Origin: Fervidobacterium sp. UBA5837
Lineage (GTDB): Bacteria; Thermotogota; Thermotogae; Thermotogales; Fervidobacteriaceae
Direction: 5' to 3'
Assembly: GCA_002432805.1 (NCBI GenBank)
Contig: DJGV01000016.1
Coordinates: 340,327 to 404,326, forward strand
DNA length: 64,000 nt
A program made the translations under genes and the position numbers. Of the stretch, positions 42,998-52,502 are shown one piece after another. The notes under the pieces are model-generated. The model was not told the DNA's origin and did no database searches. It saw nothing but the letters and a program-made list of their open reading frames with translations. Numbering within the stretch: the first letter of the stretch is position 1; each line of letters begins with the position of its first letter.

Positions 42998-44418
42998 CCT
43001 CCATGAGAGATGATTCGTACGATGCAGTAATGGCAAGACGAAATGAGATAATGAAAAAGGCAGTTGGAATCGATTATGAAAAATTCACCATCGATGGTAT
43101 AGCCTTCGATTATGAAAAGATGATGAGAGAAGTAGGTTATTCGATAGATGAAGTACGAGAAATTCAGGCTGAAACTTGCGTGGGAAATACGCCACTCGTT
43201 GAATTGAAAAACATAAATCGTCTAATAAAGAAACTTGCAGCTAAAGGCAAAGGCGCTCGTGTTTTTTTGAAAGATGAAGCTGCAAATCCATCGGGTAGCT
43301 TTAAAGATCGACGTGCGGCTGTCAGTGTTTATCGAGCAAAGAAGATGGGATACAAAGGCGTTATCGCAGCCACAAGTGGAAATTACGGTGCGGCCGTTGC
43401 TTCTCAAGCAGCAAAACGCGGTTTGAAATGCATCATTGTGCAAGAATGCTACGATAGTCACTGGAGGGGTCAACCGGAGATATTGGAGAAAGGCCGTGCT
43501 TGTGAGGCATACGGTGCCGAAGTTGTGCAACTTACCGTAGGACCAGAACTCTTCTATTATACATTGCTCTTACTCGAGCAGACGGGATATTTCAATGCGT
43601 CACTTTATTCACCGTATGCAATAGCAGGTATAGAAACACTTGGGTATGAGATAGCGCATCAAATGATTGAACTGACCGGCAGATACCCAGATGCAGTCAT
43701 CGTTACGCATGCAGGTGGAGGGCTCATAACAGGCACTGCACGTGGATTGAAAAAAGCCGGTGGAACTGAGACAAAGATAATTGGTGCAAGTGTTGATTTG
43801 CGAGGTTTACACATGGCAAGTGATGAGGCTTTCAATAAGAAGTACTTTACGACAGGTCATACAGGTTTCGGAATACCATTTGCTGTCTTCCCAGATAGGT
43901 CAGATGTCCCTAAGAACGCAGCAAGGCCATTGAGATACATGGATAGATACGTCTTGGTAACTCAAGGGGAAGTCTTCTACGTGACGGAGATGCTTGCGCA
44001 ACTCGAAGGCCTTCAAAGAGGACCTGCAGGTAACACATCGTTGACAGCGGCAATCGCATTAGCTCTTGAAATGGATGAAGATCAAACGATTGTCGTAAAT
44101 GAGACGGAATACACGGGGGCCGGTAAACTTCCTTCCGCACAGTTGACATTTGCAAAACAGATGGGAATGGTTGTAAAAAGAGGAGATCCAATAAAAGAAG
44201 ATATTCCTGGCAAGGTGATAGCTATACCACAGCACCCCTCTCAAATAGGAGTTATAGAATTCCCCGTTTCGGATATGAAGAAAAGTTATCTCAAAGAATT
44301 GATAAAACGCGAGAACAAAGATAAGTTCAACGATAACGAAATGGAGTTTTTACAAGAAGACTTGAATGCAGCGAAAGAAGAAATTGAAAAGTGGATATTG
44401 GAAGTTAGGAGGGAATAA
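42994..44418 (+). CDS. ortB: 2-amino-4-ketopentanoate thiolase, beta subunit (PLP)
   Basis: 474 residues, fold type II PLP enzyme, catalytic subunit of the thiolase with OrtA. PLP-binding lysine in NPSGSFKDRRAAVS; TSGNYGAAVASQAAKRG and ITGTARGLKKAGG glycine loops; related to threonine synthase-like enzymes. A C-terminal part of about 60 residues with helical charged segments. Starts by ATGA overlap with ortA; oraS begins directly after its stop with AGGAGGG in its last codons. Confidence 0.92.
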   Translation: MTSMRDDSYDAVMARRNEIMKKAVGIDYEKFTIDGIAFDYEKMMREVGYSIDEVREIQAETCVGNTPLVELKNINRLIKKLAAKGKGARVFLKDEAANPSGSFKDRRAAVSVYRAKKMGYKGVIAATSGNYGAAVASQAAKRGLKCIIVQECYDSHWRGQPEILEKGRACEAYGAEVVQLTVGPELFYYTLLLLEQTGYFNASLYSPYAIAGIETLGYEIAHQMIELTGRYPDAVIVTHAGGGLITGTARGLKKAGGTETKIIGASVDLRGLHMASDEAFNKKYFTTGHTGFGIPFAVFPDRSDVPKNAARPLRYMDRYVLVTQGEVFYVTEMLAQLEGLQRGPAGNTSLTAAIALALEMDEDQTIVVNETEYTGAGKLPSAQLTFAKQMGMVVKRGDPIKEDIPGKVIAIPQHPSQIGVIEFPVSDMKKSYLKELIKRENKDKFNDNEMEFLQEDLNAAKEEIEKWILEVRRE

Positions 44419-44419
44419 A

Positions 44420-44797
44420 ATGAAACCAAGAGTTGATGATTTTGCACAGAGGTCTAAACACTTACAAGGTATGAGCGATGAAGAATTGAATAACTACTTT
44501 TGGCAACTTGTTGAGAAAGTCGTTGATCCGCTCGTTGACCTTGCACAGACACATACATCACCATCTATAGAAAGGTCCGTGCTTTTGAGGATGGGATTCA
44601 ACAGCTTGGAAGCTAAACAGCTCGTTGATATGATTTTTGAGAGAGGATTGCTCGGTAAAGGTGCAGGTCATATCGTCTGGCGCATAGCAAAGGAAAAGGG
44701 TATCGACTACATAAAAGCAGGAAGGAATTTGATACAAGGGCAATACTGGGAAGATGTAGATAGGATTTTCAAAGGAATCAAAGGGGTGAACAAGTGA
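44420..44797 (+). CDS. oraS: D-ornithine 4,5-aminomutase, small subunit
   Basis: 125 residues. Characteristic helical S subunit (HTSPSIERSVLLRMGF, GLLGKGAGHIVWRIAKEKG). Together with OraE it forms the adenosylcobalamin- and PLP-dependent enzyme converting D-ornithine to 2,4-diaminopentanoate. ATG 44420 lies 8 nt after AGGAGGG. Its TGA overlaps the oraE ATG (TGATG). Confidence 0.92.
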   Translation: MKPRVDDFAQRSKHLQGMSDEELNNYFWQLVEKVVDPLVDLAQTHTSPSIERSVLLRMGFNSLEAKQLVDMIFERGLLGKGAGHIVWRIAKEKGIDYIKAGRNLIQGQYWEDVDRIFKGIKGVNK

Positions 44798-46998
44798 TGG
44801 ACAAACTCGATCCGAAAAAACCCATAGATGTTGAAGAGATACTCAGAGATTTGGATAAGTACAGGCCGAGGAGAAGAGGCTGGACTTGGAGAAACAAATT
44901 ACCGGAAGGTACAAAGGTGGATAGATACGAGTACTATCAAATTAGTGAACCACTGAAGAATAGCATTCCACTACCTGCTGCACACTATTTCAACAATATA
45001 GACCCACAACCAGATGTCGTAATTACTTCAGAAATTGCCTCGGGTAGATTTGAAGATGATATTAGGCGTATGCGTATGGCCGCATGGCATGGTGCTGATC
45101 ACATAATGGTCATTCGTACCCTTGGTCAGTCTCATTTCGATGGCTTGATAGAAGGGACTCCGGAAGGTGTTGGTGGTATTCCGATAACGAGAAAACAACT
45201 TAGAGCAACGAGAAAAGCGTTGGATTTGATAGAAGACGAAGTTGGAAGGCCAATCAATTTTCACAGTTACGTTTCTGGTGTTGCTGGCCCTGAAATCGCA
45301 GTACTATTTGCAGAAGAAGGCGTCAATGGTGCACACCAAGACCCGCAATACAACGTCCTTTACCGTGGTGTTAATCCAGTTAGGTCTTTCGTGGATGCAG
45401 CGGTCGCAAAAAGGATCATGGCATGGGCAGGTATGCTTCAAATAGATGGTGCGCATAATGCGAACGCATCTGCAAAACTTGCTTGGACCGTCATGCCTGA
45501 GTTGTTGGTACAGCACGGCATAAACTGTCTGTATTCTGTGAAAGTGGGCATGCCCAAAGGGAACATAGCACTATCAACTGTTCCACCGGTCATTGCTCCA
45601 CTCCCGGAAATGAGGATTGATATGCCTTATGCGATTGCATTGAGAGAATTGTTTGATGGATATAGGTTTAGAGCGCAGATGAATACCAGATACATAGAGT
45701 CTGATCTATTCGATGCAACGCGAGCGCACGTGATAAATGCCGTTCTTTCAAGACTTACAAGTGCGGACCTCCAATCAACGATCACACCCGATGAAGGTAG
45801 AAATGTACCTTGGCATGTTAACTCAATAAGAGGTGTCGAAACCGCAAAACATACACTATTGGCCATGGATGGAATAAAGAATTATGTCAAGATCGATCAA
45901 CAAGCAGTTAGCGAAAGGGTCAGAGAGCTCAAAATGAGGGCCATTCTCATGCTTGAAGAGATCGTCGATATGGGAGGATACTTTGAGGCGTTGGAAGCGG
46001 GGATGTTTGTAGATAATGGCTATTACCCAGAAAAATTCGGTGATGGAATCGCAAGGAAGAAAGACGGCGAGATTGCAGCAGGTAGTGTCGTCCCAAGAGA
46101 TGTGGATTACATGGCACCTGTCTGTGAACACTTCGGTTACAATAACATTCCAGAGGGTATTGAAAAGCCTTGTGATTTGATAGGTGGTTGCACGCTCCAT
46201 AATCCCGATAAGATACAGTTTATGGATGAACTCGATGAAACAGACAATGTAAATTTGCGTTTAGAAAAGGTAAACGATATGCGCAGGAGGAATGTTATTA
46301 AACCTGAAGTTGAATGGTTTGCAGATGGCTGGGTACAACTCGATATGACATTTTCTCTGCCAGAAGAGTATGCAGAAGCTGCCGCACTAGCAGTATGTGA
46401 GAAGCTTGGTCTCCAAGATGCGACGGTCATAGCAAAGACTGTACTCCATCCATCGGAAGGTACGTACGTAGAATTGAAAGCAAAAGTACCCTTTGAGATA
46501 AAGGTAGATGAGCTTCAGCTACCGAAAAAGACCGAAACACTTCCTGAAGATGAACTGTTCGAGTTCGTTGAGAAACACCCAATAAAGGTTGTGGCCGCTA
46601 CTGTTGGTGAAGACGAACATTCCGTTGGGCTAAGGGAAATACTCGATATAAAACATGGTGGAATAGAAAAGTACGGGATAAAGTACGTCTATTTAGGTAC
46701 AAGCATTCCGCCGGAAAAGCTCATAGATGCTGCAATTGAAACGGGGGCAGATGCAATTCTTGCCTCAATGATCATTACGCACAACGATGTGCACGTTAAA
46801 AATATGAAAAGACTAAACGAACTTGCGATAGAGAAAGGCATTAGGGATAAAGTGCTCATAATCGCAGGCGGAACGCAAATTAACAACGATATGGCAGTGG
46901 AAAATGGTGTAGATGCAGGATTCGGTAGAGGTACAAAGGGTGCAGACGTTGCATCATTCATCGTCAAGAAATTAAGAGAGAAGTATGAAAAGAAATAG
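44797..46998 (+). CDS. oraE: D-ornithine 4,5-aminomutase, large (cobalamin/PLP) subunit
   Basis: 733 residues. TIM-barrel part with HQDPQYNV and GMPKGNIAL; C-terminal B12-binding domain with the DxHxxG motif (DEHSVG), base-off ligand H608, and 11 residues later K619 in DIKHGG, matching the PLP-binding lysine of the Clostridium enzyme (the reported pair is H618 and K629, same spacing). Start at ATG 44797; GTG 44794 is an alternative. No terminator before the aldehyde dehydrogenase gene. Confidence 0.94.
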   Translation: MDKLDPKKPIDVEEILRDLDKYRPRRRGWTWRNKLPEGTKVDRYEYYQISEPLKNSIPLPAAHYFNNIDPQPDVVITSEIASGRFEDDIRRMRMAAWHGADHIMVIRTLGQSHFDGLIEGTPEGVGGIPITRKQLRATRKALDLIEDEVGRPINFHSYVSGVAGPEIAVLFAEEGVNGAHQDPQYNVLYRGVNPVRSFVDAAVAKRIMAWAGMLQIDGAHNANASAKLAWTVMPELLVQHGINCLYSVKVGMPKGNIALSTVPPVIAPLPEMRIDMPYAIALRELFDGYRFRAQMNTRYIESDLFDATRAHVINAVLSRLTSADLQSTITPDEGRNVPWHVNSIRGVETAKHTLLAMDGIKNYVKIDQQAVSERVRELKMRAILMLEEIVDMGGYFEALEAGMFVDNGYYPEKFGDGIARKKDGEIAAGSVVPRDVDYMAPVCEHFGYNNIPEGIEKPCDLIGGCTLHNPDKIQFMDELDETDNVNLRLEKVNDMRRRNVIKPEVEWFADGWVQLDMTFSLPEEYAEAAALAVCEKLGLQDATVIAKTVLHPSEGTYVELKAKVPFEIKVDELQLPKKTETLPEDELFEFVEKHPIKVVAATVGEDEHSVGLREILDIKHGGIEKYGIKYVYLGTSIPPEKLIDAAIETGADAILASMIITHNDVHVKNMKRLNELAIEKGIRDKVLIIAGGTQINNDMAVENGVDAGFGRGTKGADVASFIVKKLREKYEKK

Positions 46999-47058
46999 CT
47001 TAACAATTTTCATGGACATTTGATCGTTAGTAATTTGATAAATGAGGGGGGAAAGCGT

Positions 47059-48642
47059 ATGTATGAAGGATACGAGGTAACAGATTGGACAGTTATACCA
47101 CCGTTTAAGAATGAACCAATTGTGGATTTTTCAAAACCGGAAAACGAAGAATACATGAAAGCAGCACTTGAGAAGGTGTATAGTGAGTTTGGTAAAGAAT
47201 ATGATATCGTTATAGGAGGCAAAGTCTACAAGTCGGAAAAGAAAATAAAGTCGATTAATCCTAGCAAGTATGATGAAGTAGTCGGATATGTGAATAGTGC
47301 TGACGAAACCCTTGCCGAGCGTGCCGTAGAGAGTGCGTGGAATGCATTTGAGACATGGAGTAAAACACCAGCACATATCAGAGCAGAGTACATGCTAAAA
47401 GCTGCAAAACGAATTAAAGAGAGAAGATTTGAATTCGATGCATGGCTAGTCTACGAAGTTGGAAAGAGTTGGGTAGAGGCTGACGCAGACGTAGCGGAAG
47501 CAATCGATTTTCTTGAGTACTATTCAAGAGATATGCTCAGATATGCATCTGATCAGCCACTCGTTAGAATTCCCGGTGAAAATAATGAACTTAGATACAT
47601 CCCATTGGGAGTTGGCGCAATTATTCCACCATGGAATTTCCCACTCGCCATACTCGTTGGTATGACTAGTTCCGCAGTTGTAACGGGTAATACGGTTATT
47701 CTAAAACCTGCAAGTGACAGTCCGATAATCGGTGCAAAATTCTTTGAGGTGCTCCAAGAGATAGGATTGCCTGACGGTGTTGTCAATTTCATGCCAGGTA
47801 GTGGTGCATTAGCTGGGGAGTATTTGGTGAAACATCCTAAGATCAGATTCATCAGTTTCACCGGTTCCAAGGAAGTTGGGTTGAGAATTCACGAACTTGC
47901 TGCAAAACCTCAGCCGGGGCAAATCTGGTTGAAAAGGACAGTGCTTGAGATGGGTGGTAAAGATGCCGTAGTTGTCGATGAAACAGCAGACTTAGATGCG
48001 GCTGCAGAAGGTATCGTTGTTAGTGCATTTGGATATCAAGGACAAAAATGCAGCGCGGGCAGTCGAGCGATAATAGTGAAAGACATTTACGACAAACTCG
48101 TCGAAAAGATAGTAAATCGTGTGTCGAAGATAAAGATGGGAGAGGTCAGATATAAAGAAAACTGGCTTGGACCAGTTGTGAACAAATCTTCGATGGAGAA
48201 GATCCTCAACTACATAGAGATAGGGAAGAAAGAGGGTACACTTGTTTATGGTGGTAGGGGCAGAGAAGAATTGGGTGGATATTTCATAGAACCTACCGTT
48301 TTTAAAGACGTTCCTTGGAATGCAAGGATTGCACAAGAGGAGATATTCGGACCAGTACTATCGATAATAAAGGCAGAAGATTTCGATGATGCAATGCGGA
48401 TAGCAAATTCAACAGAATACGGCTTAACTGGCTCATTGTACAGTAAAAACCGTGCAAGGATAGAGAAGGCGAAGGTAGAGTTCCACGTAGGAAATCTGTA
48501 CTTCAACAGAAAATCGACAGGTGCACTCGTTGGTCCTCATCCATTTGGCGGATTCAACATGTCTGGCACCGATAGTAAAACTGGTGGTAGAGACCATCTA
48601 GGACTATTCATGCAGGCAAAGGCAATAAGCGAGAAAATCTAA
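47059..48642 (+). CDS. L-glutamate gamma-semialdehyde dehydrogenase (P5C dehydrogenase)
   Basis: 527 residues, aldehyde dehydrogenase of the PruA/RocA branch that oxidises glutamate semialdehyde/pyrroline-5-carboxylate to glutamate. Motifs: GVGAIIPPWNFPLAI, SFTGSKEVG, LEMGGKDAVVVD with the catalytic Glu nearby, and the catalytic Cys in YQGQKCSAGSR. ATG 47059 after AGGGGGGAA. It lies 60 nt after oraE, so ornithine or proline catabolism is a natural role. Ends before a hairpin terminator. Confidence 0.9.
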   Translation: MYEGYEVTDWTVIPPFKNEPIVDFSKPENEEYMKAALEKVYSEFGKEYDIVIGGKVYKSEKKIKSINPSKYDEVVGYVNSADETLAERAVESAWNAFETWSKTPAHIRAEYMLKAAKRIKERRFEFDAWLVYEVGKSWVEADADVAEAIDFLEYYSRDMLRYASDQPLVRIPGENNELRYIPLGVGAIIPPWNFPLAILVGMTSSAVVTGNTVILKPASDSPIIGAKFFEVLQEIGLPDGVVNFMPGSGALAGEYLVKHPKIRFISFTGSKEVGLRIHELAAKPQPGQIWLKRTVLEMGGKDAVVVDETADLDAAAEGIVVSAFGYQGQKCSAGSRAIIVKDIYDKLVEKIVNRVSKIKMGEVRYKENWLGPVVNKSSMEKILNYIEIGKKEGTLVYGGRGREELGGYFIEPTVFKDVPWNARIAQEEIFGPVLSIIKAEDFDDAMRIANSTEYGLTGSLYSKNRARIEKAKVEFHVGNLYFNRKSTGALVGPHPFGGFNMSGTDSKTGGRDHLGLFMQAKAISEKI

Positions 48643-48681
48643 TCGATGTCTTGATACATATATTCCTTTATTTCTTAAGGC

Positions 48682-48715
48682 CCCCACACTGTAATCATAG
48701 TGTGGGGAGCTTCTA
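48682..48715 (+). terminator. terminator-like hairpin after the P5C dehydrogenase gene
   Basis: Stem CCCCACACT / AGTGTGGGG with an 8-nt loop, 40 nt after the stop. The T tract is short and broken (AGCTTCTATAAAT). Confidence 0.65.
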
Positions 48716-48752
48716 TAAATATGCAATAAATCGAATAATTCAATTGATGGTA

Positions 48753-48782
48753 TTGATATTCTTTATTATTCCACGTTAGAAT
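48753..48782 (+). promoter_or_regulatory. promoter for transglutaminase-like / epimerase genes
   Basis: TTGATA, 18 bp spacer, TAGAAT; a further TATGATAAAAT lies just downstream. About 135 bp of leader follows before the ATG. Confidence 0.55.
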
Positions 48783-48917
48783 TATGATAAAATTGAAGAG
48801 TGGAGTTCTTCAACTGTCACCTAAGTTTATCAAATTTCGTTGCAAATTATTTCAGATGTACAATATTTGCGTGCTGAATACATCCGCGTATAACAAAAGA
48901 ATTAGGGGGGATTTTGA

Positions 48918-50261
48918 ATGGACTTTCTTATCTATCCTTTACCAGGAGACATCCAGAGACATTTTACAAATGGTCTTTTTTCTGCTGCACAGAACGAAAT
49001 TAAAAAGCGTTTAGAAGAACACAAGTTACCGGATGCGGAAGTGAGAAGGCTATTTTTCGAATTGCATCGCATGAAATTACTTCGAAAAACATACCCATAT
49101 ACAGAAAAAGAAGCATATGCGTTGTTGAAAAAGGGCTTCAAAGATATCACGAAAGAAGAATTCCAAGGACTCATTAGAGATGGAAAGATCGATTGGATGT
49201 ACATCGAAGATGAGAAGAGATTTGAGAGAAGGTTCGATAGTAACCTTGCATTCTCAAGCAAGGAGTACAAGACACGACAAAAGGCGACGAGAGCGAGTAG
49301 AGAAAGTTCAAAGAGACGAAAAGTTATAAACGATGCAATTGCAAGATTACTTAAGGGTGGAAAGCCAAAGACGTACAACGTACGTGCTAAAGTCTCGATG
49401 AAGAGAGAGCATCCAGAAAATCAACGCGTTAGAGTTTGGCTACCATTTCCTAAAGAGGCTTTTCAGCAATCATTCGTGAAATTGATTAGAGCAAGTCATG
49501 AGCATTTTGTAGCCGATAATTTCGTTGATCAAAGAACGGTTTACATGGAAGGTACAGACACCGAGGAATTCTCTATTGAATTTGAGTACAATGTTAGAGA
49601 ATGGATAGGAGCTGAGAAGTTATTCTCCAATCAACCTGAAGAAAAGGATATTGCTGAAAAATCACCGCATGTAAGATTTACAACCTACCTTTGGTCGATC
49701 TTGGATATGATATTTGATGGTAAAGACTACGCAGATTTTGATGATTTAACTCGCGCAAGAAAGATATACGATTTTGTCACATTAAATGTATCATATTCCT
49801 ACGTCTTGCCTTATGCACTGTACGATAATATACCAGAATACGTTGCAACGGTCTTCAAAGGTGACTGCGGATTTCAAGCTTTGTTATTCCTGACCTTATG
49901 TCGCATGGTAGGTATTCCCGCAAAGTGGCAATCTGGGTGGAGTATAGCGCCACTCTCTGCTTCTCCACACGATTGGTCGATCATATATCTTGAGAGATTT
50001 GGATGGGTACCTGTCGACCTTTCTTTTGGAGGTAGTAGGCGAGACGATGAAAGTATGAGACTGTTTTATTTCACAAACCTCGATGGGTTTAGGATGTTTG
50101 CAAATACCGATTTTCAAGCTGACTTGGCACCGTTGAAGCATTCTTGGCGTTCTGATCCGTACGACAATCAAGACGGAGAGATGGAGTACACAGATGTGGA
50201 CAAAAGTTGTATAATCGACACAAGAACTGAAATAGAGGTTTTGAAATTTGATGAAATTTGA
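48918..50261 (+). CDS. transglutaminase-like (papain fold) protein
   Basis: 447 residues, cytosolic (no signal peptide or membrane segment). The N-terminal 150 residues are charged and helical with a Lys/Arg-rich stretch (RQKATRASRESSKRRKV). The transglutaminase-like core has the Cys in KGDCGFQALLFLTLCR, the His in SPHDWSIIYLERFGW and the Asp in VPVDLS, an intact Cys-His-Asp triad. Such domains act as peptidases or amidases in bacteria; substrate unknown. ATG 48918 after GGGGGG. The epimerase gene follows after 58 nt, which suggests peptide breakdown (inference). Confidence 0.8.
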   Translation: MDFLIYPLPGDIQRHFTNGLFSAAQNEIKKRLEEHKLPDAEVRRLFFELHRMKLLRKTYPYTEKEAYALLKKGFKDITKEEFQGLIRDGKIDWMYIEDEKRFERRFDSNLAFSSKEYKTRQKATRASRESSKRRKVINDAIARLLKGGKPKTYNVRAKVSMKREHPENQRVRVWLPFPKEAFQQSFVKLIRASHEHFVADNFVDQRTVYMEGTDTEEFSIEFEYNVREWIGAEKLFSNQPEEKDIAEKSPHVRFTTYLWSILDMIFDGKDYADFDDLTRARKIYDFVTLNVSYSYVLPYALYDNIPEYVATVFKGDCGFQALLFLTLCRMVGIPAKWQSGWSIAPLSASPHDWSIIYLERFGWVPVDLSFGGSRRDDESMRLFYFTNLDGFRMFANTDFQADLAPLKHSWRSDPYDNQDGEMEYTDVDKSCIIDTRTEIEVLKFDEI

Positions 50262-50319
50262 GAAAGTAACAAAAAGAACATAAGATATAAGATAAATGAA
50301 AAATTGGGAGGGGTAGAGT

Positions 50320-51348
50320 ATGGCAAAGATAAAGTCTGTGAAGTTCAAATTGAATGAATTTCAATATTTTAGGCCGTTCCACATAACAAACAGTGTGTCT
50401 TACAGCTCGCAAAACATCGAAGTTGCAATCGAACTTGAAAACGGTGTAGTTGGATATGGTGAGGCCTCACCATCGTTTAGAGTTAACGGGGAGAAAGTTG
50501 CGGCAGTCATAGGTCTGGAAGGTACGGTAAGCGAGATGATCGTTGGAATGGATGTAAGGAATTACAGGCAGATCTTAGACGTCACAGATAAACTTTTTGC
50601 TGCACCGAGTATAAAAGCAGCAGTGCAATACGGTGTGCTTGATGCATTCAGTGAAGAAATTGGTGTTCCCGTGTATCAGATTCTTGGTGGTGCTAAAACA
50701 AAGATCGAAACTGACCAGACAATGAGCATTGGCACGATAGAAGAGAGGATCAACGAAGCAAGGAGTATCGTTGAAAAAGGGCACAACGTTATAAAGATAA
50801 AGGTTGGCGAGAATTTGCAAGAAGACATACAAGCACTCATCGCAATCAGCCAGATTACGAGAGGTTGCAAATACATCGTCGATGCAAATATGGGATACAC
50901 TCCAAAGCAAGCGGTAAAATTCGTAACAGAAATATACAGAGCAGGGGTAGATATATCAGTTTTTGAGCAACCGGTCGGTATGCACGATATCGATGGACTA
51001 AAGTATGTCAGATGGAATTCACCATTTCCAATTGCAGCAGATGAGAGTGCAAAAAGCAAATACGACGTCATGAAACTTATAAAAGAAGAAGCAGTGGATT
51101 ACATAAACATCAAATTGATGAAATCTGGCATAAGTGATGCATTGGCAATCGTTGAGATGGTAAAGGCAGCCAATTTAAAACTCATGATCGGGTGCATGGG
51201 AGAATCTAGCCTTGGAATCAATCAAAGTGTCCATTTTGCACTTGGAACAGGTGCGTTCGATTTTCATGATTTGGATAGTCCATTGATGCTCAAAGAAGGC
51301 ACATTCAGAGGCAAGTATAAAGTTGATGTACCATACTATTACGTTTGA
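50320..51348 (+). CDS. dipeptide epimerase, enolase superfamily (L-Ala-D/L-Glu epimerase type)
   Basis: 342 residues, muconate-lactonising-enzyme-like fold. Catalytic pattern complete: KIKVG (K-x-K base), VDANMGY (Asp), FEQPV (Glu), ADESAKS (Asp) and NIKLMKSG (Lys). Family members convert murein L-Ala-D-Glu, or other dipeptides, to the L,L forms. ATG after GGGAGGGG. Follows the transglutaminase-like gene in the same operon. Confidence 0.88.
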   Translation: MAKIKSVKFKLNEFQYFRPFHITNSVSYSSQNIEVAIELENGVVGYGEASPSFRVNGEKVAAVIGLEGTVSEMIVGMDVRNYRQILDVTDKLFAAPSIKAAVQYGVLDAFSEEIGVPVYQILGGAKTKIETDQTMSIGTIEERINEARSIVEKGHNVIKIKVGENLQEDIQALIAISQITRGCKYIVDANMGYTPKQAVKFVTEIYRAGVDISVFEQPVGMHDIDGLKYVRWNSPFPIAADESAKSKYDVMKLIKEEAVDYINIKLMKSGISDALAIVEMVKAANLKLMIGCMGESSLGINQSVHFALGTGAFDFHDLDSPLMLKEGTFRGKYKVDVPYYYV

Positions 51349-51433
51349 TTGTATTTAATCTATCTAATTAGAGTTCAAAGCTATGTGAGAAAGTTTGTTA
51401 AATTATGTCTTAGTCTCATGGAAAATTATTAAC

Positions 51434-51463
51434 TTGTGAGAATCTGCGTTTCCATGATATAAT
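51434..51463 (+). promoter_or_regulatory. promoter for the iron/phosphonate-like ABC transporter operon
   Basis: TTGTGA, 18 bp spacer, TATAAT with TGA directly before it, 53 bp before the ATG. Confidence 0.7.
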
Positions 51464-51515
51464 TTTTTTGAAGATAGGTACGAATGCAAATAAACACTGG
51501 AGGAGGTGGAAAGGT

Positions 51516-52502
51516 ATGAAAAAGGTACTACTCACAGTTTTTGTTCTGTGCATTTCTATTTTGAGCTTTTCGGCAAATTACGTAAATGTCTACACAACGC
51601 TCGAAGAACCGCTTGCAAAGGCGCTTTTCGATGAATTCCAGAAAGAAACAGGTATAAAGGTGAATTGGGTAAGATTATCAACAGGTGAGGTTATTACAAG
51701 ACTGGAAGCAGAAAAGAACAACCCTCAGGCTTCAATTTGGGTTGGTGGAGTTGGTGTATACCATGTTGAGGCAAAACTAAAGGGGTACACAACATCGTAC
51801 AAAGCACCGTACAGTCAATTCATAGATGCAAAATTCAAAGATCCTGAAGGATATTGGATAGGGTTGTACGTTGGTCCGTTGGCATTTGCGACAAACAAGA
51901 ACAGGGCAAAAGAGTTAGGGATAACACCACCAACAAGCTGGGCAGATTTACTAAAACCTGAGTACAAAGGCATGATCAGAATGGCAGACCCAAATACATC
52001 TGGAACTGCATACAACGTAATCACCACTATGATCAACATTTACAAGAGGGACGAAAACAAAGCATTTGATTACATGAAGAAACTTGATGTAAATGTTAAT
52101 ATGTACACGAAATCTGGTTCAGCGCCTGGAAAAGATTGTGCAATAGGTGAGACCCCAATAGCAATTGGATATCTGCACGATTTAATCAAATTGCAAAAAG
52201 AAGGAGCTCCGATCGTCATTACGCTTCCAACCGACGGTTCAGGATATGAAATCGCGGCCATGTCACTTATCAAAGGTGGAAAAGAACCACTCGAAGCAAA
52301 AAAGCTATATAACTGGATACTCGGTGATAAAGCACAATCAATCATCGCAAGTTGGTATGTGATACCGCTCTCACCAAAAACTCCAAAGAATAAGGTTGTT
52401 TACAAATTGGAAGATATAAACCTTATCCAACAAGATTTACTTTGGGAAGCACAGAATAGAGAGAGGTTAGTCGACAAATGGAAGAAAGAAATTGGAAGAT
52501 AA
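51516..52502 (+). CDS. ABC transporter substrate-binding protein, type 2 (Fe3+/phosphonate/polyamine group)
   Basis: 328 residues. Signal peptide (residues 1-19, MKKVLLTVFVLCISILSFS), then a family 1 binding fold: VNVYTTLEEPLAKALFDEF, WVGGVGVYHVEA, PTSWADLLKPEYKGMIRM, DPNTSGTAYN and PIAIGYLHD. It resembles AfuA/FbpA and 2-aminoethylphosphonate binding proteins. The ligand cannot be decided from sequence. Start chosen at ATG 51516 after GGAGGAGGTGG. The permease overlaps its end by 25 nt. Confidence 0.82.
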   Translation: MKKVLLTVFVLCISILSFSANYVNVYTTLEEPLAKALFDEFQKETGIKVNWVRLSTGEVITRLEAEKNNPQASIWVGGVGVYHVEAKLKGYTTSYKAPYSQFIDAKFKDPEGYWIGLYVGPLAFATNKNRAKELGITPPTSWADLLKPEYKGMIRMADPNTSGTAYNVITTMINIYKRDENKAFDYMKKLDVNVNMYTKSGSAPGKDCAIGETPIAIGYLHDLIKLQKEGAPIVITLPTDGSGYEIAAMSLIKGGKEPLEAKKLYNWILGDKAQSIIASWYVIPLSPKTPKNKVVYKLEDINLIQQDLLWEAQNRERLVDKWKKEIGR

